The notes under the pieces are model-generated. The model was not told the origin of the DNA, did not search any database, and worked only from the letters and a program-made list of their open reading frames with translations. A stretch of DNA of 64,000 nucleotides from Streptomyces sp. cf386 (GTDB taxonomy: Bacteria > Actinomycetota > Actinomycetes > Streptomycetales > Streptomycetaceae): assembly GCF_900103585.1 (NCBI RefSeq), contig NZ_FNHV01000014.1, positions 224,986 through 288,985 of the forward strand, written 5' to 3'. The translations under genes and the position numbers were made by a program. Below are positions 34,355 through 41,640 of the stretch, in pieces. How positions within the stretch are numbered: position 1 is the stretch's first letter; each line of letters begins with the position of its first letter.

Positions 34355-36247
34355 TCAGGCGACGGGTGACCTGGTGTGTACGGCGGCGGTGTGCGGGTCG
34401 GTGAAGCGGCGTGGGTCGTCCCACAGGAGCTGGATGTCCCGCGCCCAGTGGTCGTCCTCGGCTTCGGCCCGCTGGCGCAGGCTCAGCACCCGGCGGGGGA
34501 GTTGGGCGGGCGGTACCCGGCAGACGAGGTCGTCCAGGGCGTCCAGGAACGCCGTACCGGGGCAATCGGAGCTGCCCGCGCACTCCGCCTCCCCCGGGTC
34601 GCAGCCCTGCCGGGACCACACGATCACCGGCGCCGGTGCGGTGATCGACGTCTCGAAGTGCGGTCGGGTGCGGGCCGCACGGGACGTCGCCCCGAACCCC
34701 GCCAGGCAGACCTCGGACTGCAGCAGGGCCAGCCGGAGCTTCCTGTGGTCCTCGACGCCGCCGCACGTGACGCGGTGCACACCGGCGCCGGTGCGGGTGT
34801 CCAGGCGCTGCCAGGCGCTGGTGAGGACGTGCCGGGTGCTGCTTCTGCGGCGGGCGTGGTCGGTGACCACCACCGGGTGCACGCAGCCGAGCGGGGTGTC
34901 GTCGTCGGGGCCCTTCTCCCAGCGGTCGACCGGCCAGTCGAGCCAGTCACGGGGCAGCGCGAAGGCGATCAACTCGTCCGCGCCGGGCGTCAGATGACAG
35001 AAGGCGTCCTCGATACGGTCCTGGACACACGCACGCAGCCGGGACCGCGGCACCGTCTGCGCGGGGACCGGATGCCGGCGCCCCGCGCTGTACGCCGACA
35101 CCTCGACCCGCACCAGGTCGTCTCCGGCGCCGCTGTGGCCCAGCTCGACGAGGATGGCGCCGGTCTCGGCCTGAGGCGGGGCGTTGAGCAGCGCGTCGAG
35201 GCGATCGACGAACCGTGTCACGGTGGCCGGGTCGTCCACGTCGCACAGCACGAACCACGCCGCCGACCACAGGGATCCGAAGCCCTCGGCGGGCGGATCC
35301 GGATCGAACGGCCCGGCCGCGGCGGCGTAGAGCCGCACGGGGTCACAGTCGAGGCCGGCCCGCGCGGCCTTCTCGACGAGTGCGCGAAGCCGGGGGCCGT
35401 CGGGGTGGCCGGGATGGCCGGGATGGCCGGGATGGACGAGGTTCGGGGTGGGGGTCCCAGGGGGGTACGCGGATCCCGGCGGCGTCGCGAGGAAGTGCGC
35501 CGGAAGCGGAGCGTGCGTTCCGTGGAGCGGTGGGCGTTGCGTGGGCGTGGCGCGGGCCCGTCCGGATCCCGAAGCCGCCGTCCCCCGCACGTACCCGGCC
35601 CCGGCGACCGACGCCCCCGGCACATGCCCGGCCCCCACGACCGGCACGAGGTCGCTCAGGCCGGACCAGTAGCGGGCCAGCACATGCGTCGGCATCATCC
35701 GGCCGATGCGTAAGGCGCGGGCGCCGGCCGCTGCCGTGACCATGCCGACGACCTGACCGGTGTCGACCAGGGTGACCGCGGCGCCGCTGAAACCGACGGC
35801 AAGCGGCTGGCCCTGTCCACTCCAGGCCTCCAGCTGGATCCACTCGCCGCCGATCAACAGCTCGGTCACGGCACGGAACTCGGCGATCGTGCCGTCGTCG
35901 TACCCGGCGGGGAACCCGTAGGCCATGAGCCTGCGGTCGCCGTGCGCGACGTCGGCCGGGGCGAGCGGCGCCGGGGTGATCGGCACCTCGCGGTCCAGTT
36001 CCAGTACGGCCAGGTCCCCCAGCTCGGAGACACGGCCGTCCCAGCCGCCGTGCGCGACGACCCGGGCGGCGACGGGAGCGTCCCCGGGGCGCTGCGGGAA
36101 GGTCACGGTCACCGGGGCCAGGTCGCTGTTCTCGATGACATGCGCACAGGTCAGCACCTTGTCAGGGGTCACCAGGAAGCCCGCGCCGGACACCGTGCCC
36201 CCGCATTCGATGCGGGCGTGCCACTCGGCACCCTTCAGGCCTGTCAT
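34355..36247 (-). CDS. Trypsin-like protease fused to VMAP C-terminal domain
   Basis: 630 residues. The N-terminal serine protease has a complete triad: His36 (LTCAHVIE), Asp78 (ELGDLAVLEL) and Ser154 (VGFSGAAV). A low-complexity Pro/Gly/His linker follows (about 245-290, with repeated HPGHPGHPG). The C-terminal ~330 residues match the VMAP-C pattern, with AFALPRDWLDWPVDRWEKG, PVVVTDHARR, a VIVWSRQG strand and the closing LLWDDPRRFTDP. There is no signal peptide, so the protease acts inside the cell. It is the first gene of a three-gene unit with MoxR and the giant regulator, and is presumably held inactive until triggered. Confidence 0.9.
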   Translation of the reverse strand: MTGLKGAEWHARIECGGTVSGAGFLVTPDKVLTCAHVIENSDLAPVTVTFPQRPGDAPVAARVVAHGGWDGRVSELGDLAVLELDREVPITPAPLAPADVAHGDRRLMAYGFPAGYDDGTIAEFRAVTELLIGGEWIQLEAWSGQGQPLAVGFSGAAVTLVDTGQVVGMVTAAAGARALRIGRMMPTHVLARYWSGLSDLVPVVGAGHVPGASVAGAGYVRGTAASGSGRARATPTQRPPLHGTHAPLPAHFLATPPGSAYPPGTPTPNLVHPGHPGHPGHPDGPRLRALVEKAARAGLDCDPVRLYAAAAGPFDPDPPAEGFGSLWSAAWFVLCDVDDPATVTRFVDRLDALLNAPPQAETGAILVELGHSGAGDDLVRVEVSAYSAGRRHPVPAQTVPRSRLRACVQDRIEDAFCHLTPGADELIAFALPRDWLDWPVDRWEKGPDDDTPLGCVHPVVVTDHARRRSSTRHVLTSAWQRLDTRTGAGVHRVTCGGVEDHRKLRLALLQSEVCLAGFGATSRAARTRPHFETSITAPAPVIVWSRQGCDPGEAECAGSSDCPGTAFLDALDDLVCRVPPAQLPRRVLSLRQRAEAEDDHWARDIQLLWDDPRRFTDPHTAAVHTRSPVA

Positions 36248-36331
36248 GACGCCCCCGTCACCTGCGGTCCGTCGATCACGACCATTGTCCCGGACGGCCG
36301 CCGAGGCTGTCCCGGTTTCCGGCCACCCCCT

Positions 36332-37681
36332 TCACTCTCTCCTCACGACTCCGCGAAGCACCCCCAGCTCCACCAAGTCCTGTGGCCGGATGCGGAGTTG
36401 CTCGGCCGTCTTCTCGACCTCCTGCGGCGTCCGCTTCAGGATCGCAGCCGCCAACTCCGGTGCGATGACCGAGAAGTAGCTGTCCGGCGTGGCCCACGTG
36501 TTGCCCGGCGCCGCCAACGCCAGCGCCCCGCCCGAGCCGCCCTCGCCGATCAGCAGCGTGGTGATCGGCACGCGGGCGGCGGCCACCGCGCCGAACAGGT
36601 CCGCGATCGCGGCGCCGACGCCCTGCCGTTCCGCCTCCGCGTCGTTGGCGGCGCCGGGGGTGTCCACCAGGGTCAGCACCGGGATATCGAGCCTGTCCGC
36701 GAGGCGGATCAGCCGGGCGGCGGTACGGAAGCCCGCCGGGCGGGTCGCGGTCCCGGTCTGCGCGGCGTATGCGACGGTACGGCCCTCATGCTCACCGAAG
36801 CCGCACAGCATGCCCTCGGGGTCGGCGCCGCCGCTGCGGTCGCCGCTGATCGTCACGCGGTGGGTGAAGTAGGAGTCCAAGTAGCGCTCGGCGCACGGGC
36901 GTTGCGGTGCGCGGGCGCGTAGGACCGCCTCCCAGCCGGTGGCGGGCAGCTGGTCCTGCGTGCCCGGAAGCGCGGAAGGGAGGGGTGCCTCCTGGGCCGG
37001 CCTTCCCATCAACAGCCCCAGCCAGTGGCCCAGCGCCTCCCTCAGTTCCTCAGGCGCTACGACCGCGTCCACCGCCCCCGCCGCCACCTGCGCCTCCGCC
37101 GTGTACGCCGCCGGGTCCGCGTCCGCCGGCCGCACCCGGGAGCCCGCGAAGCCGACCTGGGCGCCGGGCAGGGCGAGGATCACGTCGGCGCCCGCGCCCA
37201 GGGTCGCCCAGCCGCCGCCCGTCGTCGGGTCCCGGAGGACGGCGATCTGAGGGAGGCCCGCCTCCCGGGTCAGGGCGGACTGCCGTGCCACGCGCTGGAG
37301 TTGGGTGAGGGCGAGCATGCCCTCCTGCATCCGGCTGCCGCCTGTCGCGACCAGCGGGACGACCGGGAGGCGGTGGGCGCGGGCGTACGCGTACGCCGCC
37401 TCCAGCCGGTCCCCGGTGCGTTCGCCGAGCGAGCCGCCCAGGAAGCCGAACTCGAACGCCAGGAGCACCGCCCGCGTGCCCGCCACGCTCGCGGTGCCGC
37501 AGACGACCGACTCCTGCTCGCCGGTGCGCTCGGCGGCACGCGCGCGCGAGGCGTCGTAGCCCTGCCAGGCGAGCGGGCCGTCCGGACCGGACTCCCGTGC
37601 CGGGTGGGGGAGTTCGGCGAAGGTGGAGTCGTCGGCGACCAGTGCGACGACCTCCCGTGCCGACAGACGCCGCTCAGTCAT
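36332..37681 (-). CDS. Carboxyltransferase (AccD/AccA-type fused) in the malonate operon
   Basis: 449 residues with both halves of a biotin-dependent carboxyltransferase. The N-half has the acyl-CoA pocket VATGGSRMQEGMLALTQLQR. The C-half has LTLVDTPGAANDAEAERQGV and ITTLLIGEGGSGGALALA. No zinc-finger cysteines are seen, unlike E. coli AccD. It overlaps matB by eight bases and so belongs to malonate use. In this context it may interconvert malonyl-CoA and acetyl-CoA, filling the place of MatA decarboxylase; that is inference. No biotin carboxylase subunit is adjacent. Confidence 0.87.
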   Translation of the reverse strand: MTERRLSAREVVALVADDSTFAELPHPARESGPDGPLAWQGYDASRARAAERTGEQESVVCGTASVAGTRAVLLAFEFGFLGGSLGERTGDRLEAAYAYARAHRLPVVPLVATGGSRMQEGMLALTQLQRVARQSALTREAGLPQIAVLRDPTTGGGWATLGAGADVILALPGAQVGFAGSRVRPADADPAAYTAEAQVAAGAVDAVVAPEELREALGHWLGLLMGRPAQEAPLPSALPGTQDQLPATGWEAVLRARAPQRPCAERYLDSYFTHRVTISGDRSGGADPEGMLCGFGEHEGRTVAYAAQTGTATRPAGFRTAARLIRLADRLDIPVLTLVDTPGAANDAEAERQGVGAAIADLFGAVAAARVPITTLLIGEGGSGGALALAAPGNTWATPDSYFSVIAPELAAAILKRTPQEVEKTAEQLRIRPQDLVELGVLRGVVRRE

Positions 37682-39131
37682 GGCGCAGCGCCCGCTTCAT
37701 GATCTTCCCCATGTCGTTGCGGGGGAGGGCGGAGAGGTAGTGGACGACGCGGGGGCGCTTGTGGGGGGCCAGGCGGCGGGCCACATGGTCCGCCAACTCC
37801 TCTGCGGCGGGCGGGGATTGGGGATCCTCCGGCACCACCCACGCCACGATCCGCTCGCCCAGGTCCGCGTCCGGCTCCCCGGTGACGGCCGCCTCCCGCA
37901 CCCCGGGGTGTTCGAGGAGCGCGTTCTCGATCTCGCCCGCCCCGATCTTGTACCCCCCGCTCTTGATCAGGTCGGTGGCCTTGCGGCCGACGATGCGGAC
38001 GTACCCGTCGGGATCCCGCACCGCCATGTCACCGGTGCGGAACCAGCCGTCCGGCGTGAAGGCCGCGGTCGTCGCGTCGGGGCGGTTCAGATACTCCGTG
38101 AACAGGTTCGGGCCGCGCACCTGGATCTCGCCCACCGTCTCGCCGTCGTACGACGCGATCGGCGTCCCGTCCTCCTCGACGAGCCGCAGCTCCACGCCCG
38201 GCAGCGGCACACCGACCGTCCCGGCCCTGGCCTCGCCGTCCGCGCGGACGCTCGTGTTCATCAGCGTCTCCGTCATGCCGTACCGCTCGATGACGTGTTG
38301 TCCCGTCGCGGCGGTGATGCGTTCGTGGTCGTGCACCGGGAGCGCGGCCGAGCCCGAGACCAGGAGGCGGGCCCGGCCCAGGGCCTTCGCCAACTTTGGC
38401 TCCTCGGCGAGGGCTTGGGCGATGCGGTGGTACATCGTCGGTACGCCGAACAGCATGGTCGCGCCGTCGGTCAGCTCACGCGCGACGCCCTCCGTGCTGA
38501 ACCTGCCGAGGTGGCGTACGGATCCGCCGCGGCGCAGCGGGCCCAGGATGCCGAGGACCAGGCCGTGTACGTGGAACAGGGGCAGGCCGTGGACCAGGAC
38601 GTCGTCGGCGGTCCACTGCCAGGCGTCGGCGAGCGCGTCCAGGGTGGTGGCGATCGCCCGGCGCGGGATGACGGCGCCCTTGGGCGGTCCGGTGGTGCCG
38701 GAGGTGTAGACGACGAGGGCGGGGTCCTCGTCGGACACCTGCGGGTCGGGGAGCGGTTCGGCGGCACGCACGTCGACATCGGCATCGACGTCGATGCGCT
38801 CCAAGTCGCCCAGGGCGGACGGCAGTTCGTCCCCCGCCGCGGCCAGCACCACCGACGGCGCACTGTCGGACAGGATGTGCCCGAGCTCCTTCTCCCCGGA
38901 CTTCGGGTTGAGCGGCACGGCGGCGACACCGGCCTGAAGCGCCGCCACCACCGCCACGGCCGTCTCCAGCGCCGGGGTCGCCCAGACGGCCACTCTGCCC
39001 GCCCCGCCGATCCGCGCCGCGAGGGCGCCGGAGGCGGCGCCGAGCTCGCCGTACGTCAGGGAGCGGTCGCCGAACCGCAGGGCGGGACGTCCGGCCGGAG
39101 CACCCGTCAGGGCCGGGAAGAGAGAGGACAC
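37674..39131 (-). CDS. matB: Malonyl-CoA synthetase MatB
   Basis: 485 residues, matching what I remember of the S. coelicolor enzyme over most of the sequence. AMP-binding P-loop YTSGTTGPPKGAVIP, then PLFHVHGLVLGILGPL, RYGMTETLMNTSVRAD (binding pocket and acyl motif), hinge GRKATDLIKSGGYKIGAGEI and the catalytic C-terminal Lys in LPRNDMGKIMKRALR. It activates malonate or methylmalonate with ATP and CoA to the thioester, feeding fatty-acid and polyketide synthesis. It is second in the leftward operon, 50 bases after matC. Confidence 0.97.
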   Translation of the reverse strand: MSSLFPALTGAPAGRPALRFGDRSLTYGELGAASGALAARIGGAGRVAVWATPALETAVAVVAALQAGVAAVPLNPKSGEKELGHILSDSAPSVVLAAAGDELPSALGDLERIDVDADVDVRAAEPLPDPQVSDEDPALVVYTSGTTGPPKGAVIPRRAIATTLDALADAWQWTADDVLVHGLPLFHVHGLVLGILGPLRRGGSVRHLGRFSTEGVARELTDGATMLFGVPTMYHRIAQALAEEPKLAKALGRARLLVSGSAALPVHDHERITAATGQHVIERYGMTETLMNTSVRADGEARAGTVGVPLPGVELRLVEEDGTPIASYDGETVGEIQVRGPNLFTEYLNRPDATTAAFTPDGWFRTGDMAVRDPDGYVRIVGRKATDLIKSGGYKIGAGEIENALLEHPGVREAAVTGEPDADLGERIVAWVVPEDPQSPPAAEELADHVARRLAPHKRPRVVHYLSALPRNDMGKIMKRALRHD

Positions 39132-39181
39132 GCGTCGTACTCCTTAACTGTTGTCATAGAGGTCGTTGTACGTCTGCCGGT

Positions 39182-40549
39182 CTACCCCCAGCCCGGCACG
39201 ACCATCACCAGCCACACCACCGCGGGCACCACCGCCACCACGATCCCTCCGTACATCATCAGCTGCCGGAAGAAACGCTCGCGGTCGACGTCCGGTGCCG
39301 CGGCCAGCACCAGCGCGCCGTTCGTCGAGAAGGGGCTCACGTCCACGACGGTCGCCGACACCGCGAGCGCCGCCACCATGCCGACCGCCCCGATCTCGCC
39401 CTGCGCCAGGAAGGGAACGGCGAGCGGGATGAGCGCGCCCATGATGCCGACCGACGAGGCGAACGCCGACACGATCGCGCCGATGTAGCAGAGCAGCACC
39501 GCCGCCAGCAGCGGTACGCCGATGCCGCCGACGCCCTCGCCGGCCCAGGTGATGGTGCCCATCTCGTCCAGGACGCCGACGTACGTCAGCACACCGCAGA
39601 TCAGCAGCACGGTGGGCCAGGCGATCTCGCCGACCGCCTTCTTGCTGTCCTCCGGCCAGGCGGTGCTGAGGAAGACGGCGAGGGTGATCGCGGACAGCCC
39701 GGCGTCCAGGTCGAAGGCGAGGACGGCGATGACGAGGGCGACGAGGGAGGTGAGGGTGGCGATGCGGGCGGGGGTGAGGCGGGTGGTTGAGAGGTCAGTG
39801 GCGGTGGGGGCGGGGCGGGTGACAGTTGCTCCGCTGGAAGTGCCGGGATCTGTCGTCTGTTCGGTGCGGTGCCATCGTGGCTGGTCGCGCAGTTCCCCGC
39901 GCCCCTTTGGGGCGCTTCCCTCGCCGTCTGTCACCGAGCCCTGGCGCCACAGCCCGAGCCCTCCGCACACGACGAACACCACCCCGGCGATGACGAGGTT
40001 GACGACGAGGGACGCCAGGAACAGCGCGACCTCGTTCCCCGGCAGCTTCTCCCGCTCGACGATGCCGTTGACGATCGACCCGTAGATGCTGATCGGGGAG
40101 AAGCCGCCGCCCTGCGCGCCGTGCACGACCATCGCGCCCATCAGCAGCGGGCTGATCCCGTAGCGGGCGGCGAAGCTCAGCGCGACCGGCGCGACGATCG
40201 CCACGGCGGCCGGACTGACCGCCCCGATCGCGGTGAGCGCGCCGGTGAGGGCGAACATCACCCATGGGATGAGCGCCACCCGGCCCCGGACGAGCCGGAT
40301 CGCGGCGTGCACCAGCCAGTCGGTGGTGCCGTTGGCGCGGGCGATCGCGAAGAGGTACGTGACGCCGACGAGGACGACGAACAGATCGCCCGGGAATCCG
40401 GCGAAGATGCCGTCCGCGTCCAGGTCGGCGACGAGGGTGCCGACCCCGAAGGCGGCGGCGAAGGCGAGCGCGCCCATGTTGATCGAGCGGGTGGTGGCGA
40501 TGACGAACACCACGACGAGGACGAGGATCGAGATGAGCTCGGGGGACAT
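39182..40549 (-). CDS. matC: Malonate/dicarboxylate carrier MatC
   Basis: 455 residues with about twelve hydrophobic segments in two halves. It starts SPELISILVLVVVFVIATTR with SINMGALAFAAAFGVG, followed by the substrate loop VVHGAQGGGFSPISIYGSIV and, in the second half, FSTNGALVLAAAP. This is the MatC/DASS type of carrier, which takes up malonate. The cytosolic linker between the halves (about residues 205-265) is long and polar and includes APKGRGELRDQPR, which is the translation of a dispersed Streptomyces repeat. It is first gene of the operon and divergent from the GntR gene. Confidence 0.93.
   Translation of the reverse strand: MSPELISILVLVVVFVIATTRSINMGALAFAAAFGVGTLVADLDADGIFAGFPGDLFVVLVGVTYLFAIARANGTTDWLVHAAIRLVRGRVALIPWVMFALTGALTAIGAVSPAAVAIVAPVALSFAARYGISPLLMGAMVVHGAQGGGFSPISIYGSIVNGIVEREKLPGNEVALFLASLVVNLVIAGVVFVVCGGLGLWRQGSVTDGEGSAPKGRGELRDQPRWHRTEQTTDPGTSSGATVTRPAPTATDLSTTRLTPARIATLTSLVALVIAVLAFDLDAGLSAITLAVFLSTAWPEDSKKAVGEIAWPTVLLICGVLTYVGVLDEMGTITWAGEGVGGIGVPLLAAVLLCYIGAIVSAFASSVGIMGALIPLAVPFLAQGEIGAVGMVAALAVSATVVDVSPFSTNGALVLAAAPDVDRERFFRQLMMYGGIVVAVVPAVVWLVMVVPGWG
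39879..39915. repeat. Dispersed Streptomyces repeat inside matC
   Basis: GGCTGGTCGCGCAGTTCC plus a C-rich tail, almost identical to 3662-3697. Here it lies within the coding region and keeps the frame. Confidence 0.85.
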
Positions 40550-40600
40550 ACGGGCTCCCGTCTTTGGGTCCCGGAGCGGTTGGGGGCTGCACGCCCGTCA

Positions 40601-40705
40601 GTGGCCGAGTGGCTGAGCCACTTCCGGGTGATGGCTGGTTAGCGTGGGCGCGCGGGACGGGGACGTCAAGGGGTCGCGCATGAATTGGCTGAGCCACTCG
40701 GCCAC
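40601..40705. promoter_or_regulatory. Paired operator sites between matC and the GntR gene
   Basis: The sequence GTGGCCGAGTGGCTGAGCCA (from 40601) returns in inverted orientation as TTGGCTGAGCCACTCGGCCA (from 40685, ending with CAC at 40705). Each half also holds the near-palindrome TGGCTGAGCCA, which suits a dimeric GntR regulator. The pair flanks the likely divergent promoters, so binding could repress both matC and the regulator gene. Confidence 0.78.
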
Positions 40706-40746
40706 CCGCCACCCCGGTGTTACGCTCCCGGCGAGAGGGGGACCCC

Positions 40747-41454
40747 GTGACCGACGCCCTGCGCCCCATGAGCAAGCAGCGCCTCTACGAGCAGGTGCTC
40801 GACCGGCTGCGCGCCTATGTCGCCGAGGGCGGCCTCGGTGCCGGGGACCGGCTCCCGACCGAGCGCGACCTGGCCCAGCGGCTGGGGGTCAGCCGGGCCT
40901 CCGTGAAGCAGGCGATCGTGGTCCTGGAGGTGCAGGGCCTGGTGGAGGTGCGGCACGGGGGCGGCACGTACCTCGTCCGGGACAGCCTCGACGTGGAGCC
41001 GGTGGAGCGGATGGTCGAGCGCCGCCGACGCCTGCCCGACGTGCTGGAGGCGCGCGAGGCCCTGGAGACCAAACTCGCCGAACTGGCCGCCGAGCGCCGC
41101 ACGGAGGAGGACCTCGCGGCGATGCGGTCGGCGCTCGCGCACATGGCGAAGGAGATCGACGACAACCGCCACGGCGTGGAGGGCGACCGCCTCTTCCACG
41201 CCGCGGTCACCGCCGCCGCGCACAGCAGCATCCTCGCCGAGTTCATGCGCTCCATCGCCGACCAGATCGCCGAGAGCCGCACCGAGTCCCTCCGCCAGCC
41301 CCACCGCCCGGCCCGCTCCCTCGCCCAGCACCAGGCCATCCTCGACGCGATCGCCGAGGGCAGGCCGGGAGCGGCCGCCGCCGCCATGCGCCGCCATGTC
41401 CGTACGGTCGCGAAGGTGCGCTTGCTGGACTGGGAGCCGGACGGAGAACGCTAG
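40747..41454 (+). CDS. GntR/FadR-type repressor of the malonate genes
   Basis: 235 residues from a GTG behind AGAGGGGGACCCC. Winged helix: GDRLPTERDLAQRLGVSRAS then VKQAIVVLEVQGLVEVRHGG. The C-terminal FCD ligand domain has the metal-binding His pattern (DRLFHAAVTAAAHS, QHQAILDAI, MRRHV). Its position divergent from matC-matB-carboxyltransferase and beside a strong inverted repeat indicates a MatR-like role, probably responding to malonate or malonyl-CoA. This is inferred from context. Confidence 0.9.
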   Translation: MTDALRPMSKQRLYEQVLDRLRAYVAEGGLGAGDRLPTERDLAQRLGVSRASVKQAIVVLEVQGLVEVRHGGGTYLVRDSLDVEPVERMVERRRRLPDVLEAREALETKLAELAAERRTEEDLAAMRSALAHMAKEIDDNRHGVEGDRLFHAAVTAAAHSSILAEFMRSIADQIAESRTESLRQPHRPARSLAQHQAILDAIAEGRPGAAAAAMRRHVRTVAKVRLLDWEPDGER

Positions 41455-41640
41455 CCACCGGTTCCGCATTGCCCGGTGCTCTCACACTCGGTCACCCGAT
41501 TCCCTTCATCTCCTTGGCGTGGGCACGTAAAGGCAATCAGGCTTTTACACCGCCGCAGGTGTGGCGTCACGGCGCCTGGTGAGGCTAGGTAGCGACAAAA
41601 GGTCCTCCCCCCACATCCGAACAGGATTGGACCCTCATAC

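Noticed and set aside
34355..34960. VMAP-trypsin C-terminus as part of a secreted protease
   Set aside because: The protein has no signal peptide and the gene is coupled to a cytosolic MoxR ATPase.
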